A stretch of DNA of 64,000 bases from Variovorax sp. OK212 (GCF_900112425.1 NZ_FOLP01000012.1:141734-205733); one strand, 5' to 3'. Numbered from the stretch's first letter, positions 8,070 to 17,499 are shown. Numbers and translations are program-made. Notes: generated by a model not told the origin, from the letters alone.

Positions 8070-8864
8070 TCACCGCCCCTGAAAGCTGGGAGGGCGCTTG
8101 TCAATGAAGGCCTGCACGCCTTCGCGATAGTCCGCGCTCCACCCCATTTCCCGGACAAAGCTCACTTCCATGGACAGCTGCTGCTCCAACGTATGCCCGC
8201 GGGCCGCTGCCACCAATTCTCGCGTCCGTACCAGCGCCTTCGTCGGCATGTTTGCCACTCGGCTCGCCAGTTGCTCGACTGCAGATGCAAAGTCGGCGTC
8301 GTCGTAGACCTCCCAGATAAGGCCCCAATCAGCCGCCTTGCTTGCATGCAGTTTGTCTGCCAGGTAAGTCAGCCCGATCGCACGGCTCGCACCGACCTTC
8401 TGTGTCAGGAACCAAGAGCCGCCCGTATCAGGGGTCAGCCCGATCTTGGAGAACGCTTGCAGGAAATAGGCCGAGCGGGCGGCCACGACGAGGTCACAGG
8501 CAAGCGCGAGTGATGCCCCACCTCCTGCCGCGAGACCGTTGACCGCTGCAATGGTCGGCACTTTGAGCGTCTGCAAGCGCAGGACCAGTGGCTTGTAGTG
8601 CCGCTCAACCACTTTGCCCACATCCGGCAGCTTGCCCTCGGCTTCCCGCATTGCAGGATCCGCAAGATCCTGGCCGGCGCAAAAGGCTCTTCCGACACCA
8701 GTGAGGACCAGCACGCGCACTTGAGGATTGTCTTCAACGGCGCCAAGCGCCTGCGCCAGCTCGACGAGAGTCTCCTCGTTCAGGCTATTCAACTTTTCAG
8801 GGCGGGTTAGGACGATGCGTGCCACCGCACCTTGAATCGCCAGTTCGATATTCGAGAAATTCAT
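8070..8864 (-). CDS. paaG: PaaG-like enoyl-CoA hydratase/isomerase
   Basis: The 264 residues follow PaaG, the 2-(1,2-epoxy-1,2-dihydrophenyl)acetyl-CoA isomerase of phenylacetate breakdown. Visible signatures are IVLTRPEKLNSLNEE, GVGRAFCAGQDLADP, VNGLAAGGGASLALACD, FSKIGLTPDTGGSWFL (with the Asp typical of isomerases at this site), WGLIWEVYDD, SADYREGVQAFIDKR and a terminal F-x-GR. Length and end match PaaG closely. No other paa gene is in the window, so a related crotonase role in fatty-acid or aromatic-acid degradation is possible. The gene is intact although its surroundings are decayed. Confidence 0.8.
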   Translation of the reverse strand: MNFSNIELAIQGAVARIVLTRPEKLNSLNEETLVELAQALGAVEDNPQVRVLVLTGVGRAFCAGQDLADPAMREAEGKLPDVGKVVERHYKPLVLRLQTLKVPTIAAVNGLAAGGGASLALACDLVVAARSAYFLQAFSKIGLTPDTGGSWFLTQKVGASRAIGLTYLADKLHASKAADWGLIWEVYDDADFASAVEQLASRVANMPTKALVRTRELVAAARGHTLEQQLSMEVSFVREMGWSADYREGVQAFIDKRPPSFQGR

Positions 8865-10008
8865 GTCAAATCTCCAGTTCGGTTCCTACTTGGGCGTCCG
8901 TTCCGCTAAACGCTGGCAACGCCTAGGATGGCGAGCCGCAACCTCCCGACCAGCGCCTTGGCCCAATACCGAGCGGCTAGTGACTGTCGCGCGAAAAGGC
9001 GGAGGCGACTCCGAAGCTCAGAGGCCACCAGGCGGACCAAGCCATGATGCTCGATGTAGGCCAGTTACGTCAAGTAGTTGATAGACAATCCGCTGGAGTC
9101 AAGGGGCGAGCAGACTGGCGAGTACGTCGCGGAGCTATCGAATCGCTTCGCCCTCAGGGCTTCCTTCATGCCAGCGCCTCCGGATAGCGCCGCCCGGCAA
9201 CCGCACAGGCCCAGCAATCAGATTGCTGGGCCCGCGCCGCCGGATGGCAGACGCGCCCGGTTCTGGTCAATAGAGACCCGCTTGTTCCGAGGACGCTCCA
9301 TACCCCCGACAGGGTGGAGCACAGGCAGCCCAACCCGGCGGATCGTCCCCTGGGGGCAAGACCAATTCGACCAAGGATGCTCACAGCTGCTCGTAGCATC
9401 GATGACTCAAGCGCTCGGTCATTGCAAATACCTGCGTCCGCGGCTTGCCCTTGCTAGATCCTCCTTCGAATGACCCCGGCGACGCTGTTTGCGTGGGGCG
9501 GGTGTGCACTCGCAAGCTGATCATCGGCAATGACTGGATGGTCATACTGATCGTCGGGGCCGATCTATCCTCAATCCGCTCAGCTAAGGCTCCGAAGCGC
9601 AGGCGCACCAGCGGATTTGGCCGTTTCAAGCTGGCCTTCAGCTCTGGAAGAAACAGCAGTTGGCTTTTCCGACATCTATACCTTGAACATCGTCGGCGGA
9701 GGCGGTCGGCGAGCTTCACGCCTTCTGCCTGGTCCGCGATTGCGGCAGCAGTCACCTCCATTTGTTGCCGGCTGTTTGAAGCGGACCCTTGGGCGCCACC
9801 CTGCGCTCCGATGGACTTCGGAGCATCCTTCATCAGCGCAATTGCCGGCCACTGCATCATCGCCGTGATATTTATACGAGCCGGATCACTTTAGTTTTTA
9901 GGGTTTACCGGAAGCTCTTGCAACTTTCCTATCAACATCTTGACATGTTTTGGAGGGTCAGCCAAGATGAGTGGAACTGATCCACACAGCCGTCTTATCA
10001 GCATCGCC
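8865..10008. other. Long non-coding or decayed stretch with one hairpin
   Basis: About 1.1 kb between the divergent paaG-like and fadH genes. Several open frames on both strands show no recognisable family and overlap one another, so I call no gene. The one clear structure is the hairpin at 9208-9232. A TTGACA at 9942 could be part of the fadH promoter, but I see no convincing -10 partner. Confidence 0.4.
9208..9232. terminator. Perfect 11-bp hairpin without U-tract
   Basis: GGCCCAGCAAT and ATTGCTGGGCC pair perfectly around CAG. No T-run follows on either strand, so it may be a Rho-independent terminator relic, a decayed element end or an mRNA-stability stem. Confidence 0.35.
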
Positions 10009-12027
10009 ATGACGACATACCCGCACCTGTTAAGCCCTCTCAAAATCGGGCGCGCCACCGTCCCGAATCGTATGGTCATGGGCGCCATGCATACCCGACT
10101 GGAAACGCTGGATCGCCCTCACGAGCGACTCGCAGCTTTTTACGCAGCGCGGGCACGCGGGGAGATTGGTCTGATCCTCACCGGCGGCTACTCGCCAGTC
10201 CCCGAGGGGGTCATGGACGAAGGCGGCCTAGTGCTGAACCACCGGGATCAACTCGCCGAGCACCGACTCATCACCTCAGCAGTGAAGAACGCTGGAGGTC
10301 AGATCGTGTTGCAGATCCTGCACGCCGGTCGCTACGCTAAGGTAGCTGAGTGTGTCTCCCCCTCTCCGGGTAAAGCGCGCATTAACGTGTTCCCGCCTCG
10401 CCCACTCAGCACAGCAGAAGTTTGGTCAACCATCGAAAGCTTCGCGATTACTTCTGCCCTGGCCCAGGAGGCCGGATACGCGGGCGTAGAGATCATGGGC
10501 TCCGAGGGCTACCTGATCAATGAATTCACAGCTGCCATCACAAACCAGCGTGACGACGAATTCGGCGGATCATTCGAAGGCCGAATTCGTTTCCCTATTG
10601 AGATCGTCAGGGAGGTGCGCGCCCGAGTCAATCCAGAATTCATGGTTATCTACCGTATCTCCTCGATCGACCTGATGGAAGGAGGGATGACCGGGAGGGA
10701 AATCGCTGAGTTCGCCCGTCAGGTGGAACAGGCGGGCGCGGACATGATCAACACAGGGGTTGGCTGGCACGAGTCGTCAGTACCGACAATCGCAGCATCC
10801 GTTCCGCGTGCAGCTTGGGGAGATGCCGTCCGCAATATTAAGCAAGCCGTGTCAATTCCGGTCATGGCTTCCAATCGCATCAACGCGCCCGAGGTGGCCG
10901 AACAACTCATCGCGACCGGGAGCGCCGACCTCGTTTCGATGGCTCGCCCGCTCTTGGCAGATCCGGATTTCGCCAAGAAGACGCGTCTGGGCAAGGCCGA
11001 TGAAATCAATACCTGCATTGCCTGCAACCAAGCTTGCTTGGACCGAATTTTCACCGACCGCATAGCCACATGCCTGGTCAATCCACGGGCGGGTCGCGAG
11101 ATCGAGTTCGACGACGGGCTGTCCAATCGTCCGCGCCGCGTCGCTGTGATCGGCGGCGGGCCTGCCGGCATGGCATTCGCGGTCAACGCCGCCCAGCGCG
11201 GTCACCAGGTCACGCTCTTCGAGGCGGGCCAAGAGCTTGGAGGGCAACTCAACATGGCCCGGCAAGTCCCGGGCAAGAACGAGTTCAACGAGATGCTGCG
11301 CTACTTCCGAGTTTCGCTGCAGCGAGCCGGTTCTGTGGTGCGGCTTAACACGCGCATCACGCCCGCGGAACTTGCCGAAGGCCATTTTGACGAGATTGTG
11401 ATTGCCACGGGCGTCAGCCCCCGCACGCCAGAGATTCCAGGTATCAACCATCCGAAAGTGCTGAGCTACGTTGATGTCCTCACCAAGCGCGTCCAGGTCG
11501 GCCAACGCGTCGCCATCATCGGCGCGGGTGGAATCGGTTTCGACGTCGCGGAATTCCTGGTTGGTGATGCTCAAGAATCGCTGAGCACGACTGCGTTCAT
11601 GAGCGCTTGGGGCGTGGATACCTCCATCAAGAGTCCCGGCGGCTTGGCGCCCGCCGCTTCCCATCCTCCGCGCCGCACCATCCACATGTTCCAGCGGAAG
11701 TCGGAGTCCCTCGGCAAGAACTTGGGCAAGTCCACCGGTTGGATTCTCAAAGCCAAGTTGCGCAAAGCAGGCGTTGCGATGACTGGTGGCGCGACCTATG
11801 ACGCAATCGACGATGTCGGACTTCACTACACCGTCAACGGCGAGCGGCGGGTGGCCGAGGTCGATCATGTGATCCTGTGCGCAGGACAGAACTCCAATCG
11901 CGAGTTGTACGACGCGCTTCAACAGCGGGGCGTAACCACGCACTTGATAGGCGGCGCTGACGTTGCGACCGAACTAGATGCACTGCGCGCAATCGACCAG
12001 GCCACGCGCTTGGCCGTTTCCTTCTGA
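10009..12027 (+). CDS. fadH: 2,4-dienoyl-CoA reductase (NADPH), FadH
   Basis: With the start at 10009 the protein is 672 residues, the same length as E. coli FadH, and it is similar throughout. It has an N-terminal flavin (OYE-type) TIM barrel (LLSPLKIG, NRMVMGAMHTRLE, QILHAGRY, GYAGVEIMGSEGYLINEF, INTGVGWHES, VSMARPLLADP). A 4Fe-4S cluster site lies at Cys336, Cys339, Cys343 and Cys355 (CIACNQACL..TCLVNP). FAD/NADPH-binding domains follow (VAVIGGGPAGMAFAVNA, VAIIGAGGIGFDVAEFL, VILCAGQ). It reduces 2,4-dienoyl-CoA during oxidation of unsaturated fatty acids in the cytosol. The earlier in-frame start at 9940 would add 23 unlike residues. The gene after it is a truncated acyl-CoA ligase, which fits a fatty-acid operon. 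Confidence 0.95.
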   Translation: MTTYPHLLSPLKIGRATVPNRMVMGAMHTRLETLDRPHERLAAFYAARARGEIGLILTGGYSPVPEGVMDEGGLVLNHRDQLAEHRLITSAVKNAGGQIVLQILHAGRYAKVAECVSPSPGKARINVFPPRPLSTAEVWSTIESFAITSALAQEAGYAGVEIMGSEGYLINEFTAAITNQRDDEFGGSFEGRIRFPIEIVREVRARVNPEFMVIYRISSIDLMEGGMTGREIAEFARQVEQAGADMINTGVGWHESSVPTIAASVPRAAWGDAVRNIKQAVSIPVMASNRINAPEVAEQLIATGSADLVSMARPLLADPDFAKKTRLGKADEINTCIACNQACLDRIFTDRIATCLVNPRAGREIEFDDGLSNRPRRVAVIGGGPAGMAFAVNAAQRGHQVTLFEAGQELGGQLNMARQVPGKNEFNEMLRYFRVSLQRAGSVVRLNTRITPAELAEGHFDEIVIATGVSPRTPEIPGINHPKVLSYVDVLTKRVQVGQRVAIIGAGGIGFDVAEFLVGDAQESLSTTAFMSAWGVDTSIKSPGGLAPAASHPPRRTIHMFQRKSESLGKNLGKSTGWILKAKLRKAGVAMTGGATYDAIDDVGLHYTVNGERRVAEVDHVILCAGQNSNRELYDALQQRGVTTHLIGGADVATELDALRAIDQATRLAVSF

Positions 12028-12055
12028 TGGATGCACCCAGAGCGTGGGGACCGGT

Positions 12056-12687
12056 ATGAGCAAGTTTGACCTGGACCTGGAGAAGAATCCTGCCAACTAC
12101 CAGCCATTGACGCCGCTCCGGCTGCTTGATCGTGCTGCAGACGTATTCCCCCACCGGACCGCAGTCATTCATGGAAGCCGGCGCTACTCTTGGTCCGAGT
12201 ATGCCGATCGCTGCCGCAGGCTCGCCCGGGCCCTGGTCGCCGCCGGCATCGAACGAGGTGACACGGTCGCGATCCTTGCCTCCAACATCCCTGCGATGCT
12301 AGAGGCGCAGTTTGGCGTGCCGCTTTCGGGCGCCGTTCTCAACTGCATCAACATTCGTTTGGACGCCATAGCCATCGCATTCATCCTGCAGCACTCTGAG
12401 ACGCGCGTTATGCTGGTTGACCAGCAGTTCGCTGACGTCGCTCGCGAAGCCGTAGAGTTGTCGGGCATGCGCATCGATGTAGTCGACATCGAAGACGACG
12501 AAGTGCCCGGCGAAGCGGCGGCGGGCCAGATCGAATACGAAACCTTCCTCGCCAATGCGCCCTCGGACGCACACTTGAGCTATCCCGAGGACGAATGGGA
12601 TGCCATTGCATTGAACTACACGTCCGGCACGACCGGCAACCCGAAAGGCGTGGTCTACCACCACCGTGGCGCCTACTTGAATGCACC
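12056..12687 (+). pseudogene. Acyl-CoA synthetase (AMP-binding) N-terminal fragment
   Basis: Starting at 12056, 29 bp after fadH, this reads as the first 210 or so residues of a medium/long-chain fatty acyl-CoA ligase. Motifs are YSWSEYADRCRRLARAL, GDTVAILASNIPAMLE, CINIRLD and the AMP-binding P-loop NYTSGTTGNPKGVVYHHRGAY. At about 12687 the sequence changes abruptly into the C-terminal end of an IS3 transposase, so the substrate-binding and C-terminal domains (about 330 residues) are gone. It was probably co-transcribed with fadH before the break. Confidence 0.88.
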
Positions 12688-12888
12688 TTCAAACGCGACT
12701 ACGTGGCACGTATGGACCTGCGGGATGCGCAGACCGTGATGGCGCAGTTGCCAGCGGCCTTCGAGCACTTCAACAAGGTACATCCGCACTCATCGCTGAA
12801 AATGCGCTCGCCTCGGGAGTTCAGGCGGCAGCAGGCCGCACAGGTGCGCCAGGAACCATCGATGGACCAGGCGCTTTATTGCGACTAG
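12684..12888 (+). pseudogene. IS3-family OrfB C-terminal fragment
   Basis: In one frame this reads TFKRDYVARMDLRDAQTV, FEHFNKVHPHSSLKMRSPRE and FRRQQAAQ, which is the C-terminal end of an IS2/IS407-group OrfB. The rest of the transposase is missing. It seems to come from a different IS3 subgroup than the remnant at 2.9-3.5 kb, so at least two elements shaped this region. The right end of the element should lie shortly after 12888, but I could not identify its inverted repeat. Confidence 0.8.
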
Positions 12889-13662
12889 GACCGGGTCGGA
12901 GTACGGGGGCAACATCACGCGGACGCGTGTCATGTGGTCAAGATCGTGGTCCGCCTTTGTCCAGGCGCGTTCCGATACTCCCGCATTCCGCCCGTGTTGC
13001 ACGCTACGCATGCCTGCTCTGCGGTGATGGGTCCTGAGCGTTGCTTGGCGCTGGAGGTGCTGCGACGGCTGCCCGTCAGCTTCTTCCAAAACCCTGTGCA
13101 CCAGCTTGCGCGCTGCCGACAGGCTGCGCGTCAACGACCCTTCAGTGACCACATAGCCCAAGCCATCAAACACGGCGTGCACCGCAACAGCATTGGCTGG
13201 ACCGGGACCGAAGGAGCTCGAGCTGGGCTTGCGGACAGTTTCAAGGCATTTTTTGTCGCGCTGGAAGAGGCGAGCGGACGTAACTATGGGTCTCTGCCCC
13301 ATGGTTTCGAGCTGACGGACCGTAGTGTGGCAAGCCTGCTGAGCTGCGCGCTGGGACTGGATCCCGACCAGGTTGTTGACTCAAGCTATGTGAAACGGCT
13401 TCGGCAGCGTCAACGTGAACGAGCCTGACACCCAAGAGCGTGACCGTGCATCGCGTACGGGCAGCATGCAGAGCCATCCCGAGGTCCTGTTCTGGTGCGC
13501 TAGGCAGCCGAACAGTCCGGAAAACCATTTTCCGTTGCTTTTTTGCAACAATTGGGATCCAGCCGGGTGGGCCAACCGTCTTGTTTGCGGGAGCCCAACC
13601 TTGTCCGATGGATTTGCAGCCCGTGCGTGTTCGATCCTATCGTTGAAAGCCGCTGGACGAGC
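12889..13662. other. Stretch with no supported gene
   Basis: Overlapping frames on both strands (about 164 residues on plus, 170 on minus) show no recognised family and no clear ribosome site. It lies between an IS3 remnant and a terminator and probably holds further decayed sequence. Confidence 0.35.
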
Positions 13663-13696
13663 GGAAACAAAAACGGCGAGCTCAAGGCTCGCCGTT
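13663..13696 (-). terminator. Rho-independent terminator of the 13.7-14.4 kb gene pair
   Basis: The inverted repeat AACGGCGAGC / GCTCGCCGTT (13672-13696) has a 5-base loop. On the minus strand a run of Ts interrupted by one G follows it. It sits 20 bp after the stop of the 57-residue gene. Confidence 0.8.
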
Positions 13697-13716
13697 ACAG
13701 GATCGGCAGGAAGAGT

Positions 13717-13890
13717 TCAGGCCGCTCTAACGCGCAGCGGCTTTGCGTAGCGAACAGCCGTCGAACGCGGACGAGTACGAAGCTCCCCCGTGGCGACAGC
13801 TTCCCGTGCAGCCTGAAGCGCACGCGACATGCTGGCCTGCTTGAGACCTAGCACTTCGCTGTAGATGTCATTACGTTCTCTGGTACGCAT
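13717..13890 (-). CDS. Small basic hypothetical protein
   Basis: The 57 residues are rich in Arg and Ala (MRTRERNDIYSEVLGL, SRALQAAREAV, RPRSTAVRYAKPLRVRAA). Its ATG at 13890 overlaps the 3' end of the upstream gene (stop at 13871) by 20 bp, and a good terminator follows 20 bp after its stop, so the two genes look like one translationally coupled operon. I do not recognise the family. A small basic partner behind a larger acidic protein could be a toxin-antitoxin or immunity-type arrangement, but nothing in the sequence proves that. Confidence 0.5.
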   Translation of the reverse strand: MRTRERNDIYSEVLGLKQASMSRALQAAREAVATGELRTRPRSTAVRYAKPLRVRAA

Positions 13891-14428
13891 GGCAAGTTCC
13901 TGTGAGAGGCAGTATAGCAGCGATCTGAAAGTGAGGCTGTTTCGCCAGCTTGTCGAATATCCGGCTGTATAGGCGGCCCAGCTTCGCGGATGCCGGGAGG
14001 TAGAGGAACTGTTCGACGTCCGGAGCCTCGTCAATGTACATCTGCATCACGTCACCCAGGATTTCAGCGAACTGGAAGATCTGGAAAGCTGCAGGGAGAT
14101 GCCAGTCTGCGGGTTTGAAGTGATCTTGCTCGGCGTCTGCACGGCAGAACTTGATCAGGCGAGAATCTTGGGAAGGGATAAAACCCTGGACATCCACCGT
14201 TTCCAGCATTTGGCTAAGGAATTCGGGATCGTCACCAGCCTCAGCATGCGGCGACAAAAACAGGAACCAGAAATCAAGGCCGGCGAAGCGTACGGGCACG
14301 ATCTCTCTGTTTGGGCCAATCTCGACCAAGTCTCCGATCCATGCGTCATCGCTTTGTGGCGCAGTCGCGAACAGTTTTTGTCGCAGGCCATCTTCCAACC
14401 AAGCAGCCAAAATTTCTCCAAATTGCAA
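13871..14428 (-). CDS. Hypothetical protein, 185 residues
   Basis: An acidic, globular-looking protein of about 185 residues (IGDLVEIGPNREIVPVRF, GLDFWFLFLSP, AFQIFQFAEILGDVMQMYID, YLPASAKLGRLYSRIF). It has no signal peptide or membrane segment, and I do not recognise it. The start used is a TTG at 14428 with no strong ribosome site. It overlaps the following 57-residue gene and shares its terminator. It lies at the left side of the accessory island. Confidence 0.5.
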   Translation of the reverse strand: MQFGEILAAWLEDGLRQKLFATAPQSDDAWIGDLVEIGPNREIVPVRFAGLDFWFLFLSPHAEAGDDPEFLSQMLETVDVQGFIPSQDSRLIKFCRADAEQDHFKPADWHLPAAFQIFQFAEILGDVMQMYIDEAPDVEQFLYLPASAKLGRLYSRIFDKLAKQPHFQIAAILPLTGTCHAYQRT

Positions 14429-14531
14429 CCAAAATTAGACCACGAAGGAGAGGCGGCGCTGCTCGCGTCACCCACGCTTTTCATGCCTAATCGTGAGCTG
14501 ATTTGAAAAATCTACGCAGTGAATCCTAGGT

Positions 14532-15158
14532 ATGCCCCATCTCGTTCTGCTCGGTGACTCCGTCTTCGACAACGGCCCCTACGTTCCGCTCGGTCACGAC
14601 GTGGGCCATCAGCTGCGTGAATGCTTGCCCGATCACTGGGGCCTCGACGTGCTGGCAGAGGACGGCGCGACGACCACGGACATTGAAAGACAGTTGGATG
14701 GCATGCCCAAGGGGGCAACGCATCTACTTTTGAGCGTTGGAGGAAACGATGCCTTGCTGAGGGCTGACATCCTTGCTTCGCCCGTCGATTCGTCGCAGGA
14801 AGCGTTTCAGCTCTTGTGTGAGGCGGCGCAAGCATTCGGATCGAACTACAAGCGGGTGCTTCGTCAGTGTCTTCGCTTCGATCTTCCGATGGCAATCTGC
14901 ACGATCTATGAGGGCAGTTTTGACAATCAAAGCGTGCGTCAGACCACTTCGGCGGCCCTGACGGCCTTCAATGATGTGATCTACCGAGCTGCTGTGGAAA
15001 AGAAGCTGCCAGTTCTGGAGCTTCGCGCCGTGTGCAATCAAGCCCAGGACTTCGTGAGATCGATCGAGCCATCTGCGGTGGGCGGAATGAAGATTGCAAA
15101 GACAGTCGCGCGCGCTGCGGTGACCGATTTTCGCTCTGGCGCTAGCGTGTTGCTTTGA
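14532..15158 (+). CDS. SGNH/GDSL-type hydrolase
   Basis: This 208-residue cytosolic protein has block I HLVLLGDSVFDN (nucleophile Ser10) and block III LSVGGNDALL (residues 67-76). The place where the catalytic Asp-x-x-His is expected reads SIEPSAVGGMKIA, so the usual histidine is not visible. This is a known variant in short SGNH proteins, and activity is uncertain. There is no signal peptide, so secretion as an esterase is unlikely. Upstream, a divergent gene pair begins at 14428. Downstream lie only gene scraps. Confidence 0.85.
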   Translation: MPHLVLLGDSVFDNGPYVPLGHDVGHQLRECLPDHWGLDVLAEDGATTTDIERQLDGMPKGATHLLLSVGGNDALLRADILASPVDSSQEAFQLLCEAAQAFGSNYKRVLRQCLRFDLPMAICTIYEGSFDNQSVRQTTSAALTAFNDVIYRAAVEKKLPVLELRAVCNQAQDFVRSIEPSAVGGMKIAKTVARAAVTDFRSGASVLL

Positions 15159-15364
15159 GTCGCGCACTGGGAACTGCAGGTACGCGCGCGGTTTGCTGGC
15201 ATTTCTGAAGCCTTGCCACGCGACCGCGAGGTGCGGCGATTCTCTCTCGGTAGCTGATCCGCAAGCGAACGCCGCCTTCTGATCAGCTAGTGTTCCTTCC
15301 TTGGGGAGCAGCGTGTCTGGTTGATGGGCAACCTGGAAACCCGGCTTGGGCGAAGTCGCCGATT

Positions 15365-15479
15365 TGGCGATCTGCGGCATGGCGGTCGCCACGACCGTGG
15401 TCTCGAGAGCGACCATGGCCATCAAGGCCATGACTGCGATGACGACGAGCGGGCGGCTCGTGGTTGTGTGAATCGGCAT
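15365..15479 (-). pseudogene. DHA2-type MFS transporter N-terminal scrap
   Basis: From the ATG at 15479 the frame encodes the first membrane helix of an EmrB/QacA-like exporter (RPLVVIAVMALMAMVALETT, VVATAMPQIA). It then loses all similarity after about 38 residues. The other 13 helices are absent. Confidence 0.65.
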
Positions 15480-15529
15480 GTTCGCCTAGAGACAATCCGA
15501 ATAGGAGCAGGACCACACTTCCGTCAGCC

Positions 15530-15749
15530 GGCACCGACCGGCAGGCCACGCTTTATACGCAGCTGAACCGCTATAGAACGTCACCGAAGCATCTTTGGCC
15601 ATGCGCGGCGCGAGGTGCCGGACCAGATATGTGGGCCCCCAGAATTTAGATGCAAGCATCCGCGCGATTTCGCCGTCGTCCAGCTCGAGGAACGGCTTGA
15701 AGACGAGGTCTGCGGCAGTGGTAACGAGATGGGGTGCATGGCCACACAC
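15530..15749 (-). pseudogene. Short-chain dehydrogenase fragment
   Basis: The minus-strand frame reads FKPFLELDDGEIARMLASKF, WGPTYLVRHLAPRMAKD and ASVTFYSGSAAYK. This is the segment before and including the catalytic Ser strand of an SDR enzyme. The NAD-binding N-terminus and the Tyr-x-x-x-Lys half are missing. Confidence 0.65.
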
Positions 15750-15854
15750 ATCAGCGCTTCGACTATCAAGTCCGCTCCTGCCGAGTGGTGTGCAATCCCC
15801 GTGGCTATGTGAACTGGAGCGGCAGGATCGAGAACAAGGCGTTCGATCCTGGGC

Positions 15855-16110
15855 TGGTCATTCAGGTGAAGAGACGGCCAAGGGGGTGATCTTCGTATCG
15901 CTGGAGGACGACGAGACGGGCACGGTGCAGGTCATCGCGTGGAAGACCATCAAGAAAGCCCAGCGGCATGAGTTCCTGAACTCGCGGCTCATGGCCGTGC
16001 ACGGGACCTGGCAACGTGATGGGGAGCTGCGCAGTCTTGTGGCGTCTCGGCTTGAGGACCTGACACCGCTGCTTGGGCGGCTGTCGACCGTGAGCCGGGA
16101 TTTCCATTGA
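15855..16110 (+). pseudogene. Error-prone DNA polymerase DnaE2, C-terminal scrap
   Basis: The last 80 or so codons before the stop at 16110 read TAKGVIFVSLEDDETGTVQV, GTWQRDGELRSLVASRLEDL and LLGRLSTVSRDFH. This matches the C-terminal OB-fold and tail of DnaE2 (ImuC). The rest of this protein of about 1050 residues is absent, so the scrap is inert. Confidence 0.75.
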
Positions 16111-16149
16111 GTGTCAGCAGCCACGAAAGATGTGGGCGCGGAACGGTCG

Positions 16150-16917
16150 TCAGTCTGGCCAAACACGCCTGTTCAGGTCACGCACACGCGAGACCTGCGC
16201 CGTGTACAAATCAGCCCAGGATGCCGTTCCCGACTGCAGGCGCATCCACTTGCGCGTTGGCAACAGCTCTACAGATCCGCACTGATCTTTGATGAGCCGA
16301 CGAGTGGCCGACGCCGCGTGTCCAGCGAGAACATCTTGCTCGAAAAGCTGTAGAAAAAAGAAGAGTGGACCGAAACTCACGATGCGAAGCATGTACACCT
16401 CGTTCGGTTGCCCGTAGGAGATCCGCATGATGAACGGGTTGCTCAGTTTCTCTCCATCCACTTCAAGAGGCGACGGAGCCGCCAGGTAACTAACGATTGC
16501 GACTTCCGAGGACTTTGGCCGGATTCCCTTTCCCAGCATGTATGGGATGTACTTGGAAAACAGGGATGAATGCGCGCCGTCAGTGCGCGAAGAGTTGAAC
16601 GAAATTTTCAGCAACCATCGCGCGAGTTGGTCGAAGTCGTAAGTCAACTCGAGGTCGCGCTTCTTGTAGTCGGCAACCAAAATGCCCGATGACTCAAGAG
16701 TTTCTTTCCCATAGGAGTCCAGATCTCCAAGCACCTTGTTGTTGCACGTCGCACACACATCTCGAACCTTGGCCTCTCCCGCGATCATTTTCTGGCTGAC
16801 TTCATTCCACCCTAGGACTTTGCTGCCGAGCTTCTTCTGAAAATCGTAGATGAAAGAAGGAATGACATGCTCGCGCGTCATGGTCCCTTCGCAGCCGCAA
16901 TAAGCGCAGGTTGTCAT
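16150..16917 (-). CDS. HNH-type nuclease-like protein
   Basis: This 255-residue protein begins with a zinc-bound HNH-5-like module: CAYCGCEGTMTREHVIPSF at residues 4-22, then CATCNNKVLGDLD at about residue 55. These are the two CxxC pairs and the EH dyad. The remainder (about 80-255) is an unassigned domain containing YDFDQLARWLLKISFNSSR. A second, longer HNH protein of similar layout is at 19806. Such stand-alone HNH proteins are common in defence islands, but no partner gene here is specific. The target is unknown. Confidence 0.75.
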   Translation of the reverse strand: MTTCAYCGCEGTMTREHVIPSFIYDFQKKLGSKVLGWNEVSQKMIAGEAKVRDVCATCNNKVLGDLDSYGKETLESSGILVADYKKRDLELTYDFDQLARWLLKISFNSSRTDGAHSSLFSKYIPYMLGKGIRPKSSEVAIVSYLAAPSPLEVDGEKLSNPFIMRISYGQPNEVYMLRIVSFGPLFFFLQLFEQDVLAGHAASATRRLIKDQCGSVELLPTRKWMRLQSGTASWADLYTAQVSRVRDLNRRVWPD

Positions 16918-17499
16918 ACGGTAAATCCATGTGAGTATCGAGTCGAAACGACGATCGTACTTTCATACGCCGTGCTCAAGTGAAGGGATCGGCATTACCC
17001 ACCGGCCTAAGCCATCAGACCCGAGTCCATACGGCAATGCCGACCTCTAACAGCGCGGCGCCTACAGCGCGAGTCATCGTCGTTTGCAGCATGCATTTCT
17101 CGCTGTCCCCGCGACACCAGACCATGTTCCTCGAGGGCCTGGACCTGATCGATGCTGGTCTTGGGCAATGCACCGGGCGAGCCACTCGACGATCCGCCAG
17201 CGATGCGTATTCGCGTCAACGGCGTCCTCGCGGGTGGGCAGAGTGCTGCGGGGCTGTTGCCGCTAGTTCAGGGGGCCACGGTCACGGATTCCGCATCGCG
17301 TCAGTAGTCTTCCTCGTCATGGCGATGTTGCTCACGCCAAGTCTCATCGAGACCGCCGAAGGCCTCGGAATATATCGCGGTAAGGCCCGCCTAGCCTGCC
17401 TTGGAGAAGGTCAGCTCGCCTGGCAGTTCAACACGTGGCTGGTGTACGGGCGATCGTTGACAATCTGTTGTTGGCGATGAATCCACCTGAGAGCCGTTT
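16918..17499. other. Stretch with no supported gene
   Basis: It contains overlapping open frames on plus (16980-17480) and minus (17007-17219) without recognisable motifs or good ribosome sites. It must hold the promoter of the minus-strand HNH gene. Confidence 0.35.

Noticed and set aside
9381..9894. Frames of about 150 codons on both strands upstream of fadH
   Set aside because: Mutually overlapping, low-information sequences without motifs.
9940..10008. Earlier FadH start
   Set aside because: The start at 10009 gives 672 residues, the same as E. coli FadH. The extra residues are unlike the family.
2886..12888. One IS3 element split by an inversion (OrfA side at 2.9-3.5 kb, OrfB end at 12.7 kb)
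   Set aside because: The two pieces look like different IS3 subgroups, so two separate elements are more likely.
12790..13428. Overlapping frames on both strands after the IS3 scrap
   Set aside because: Neither reads as a known protein and they cover the same DNA. At most they are decayed sequence.
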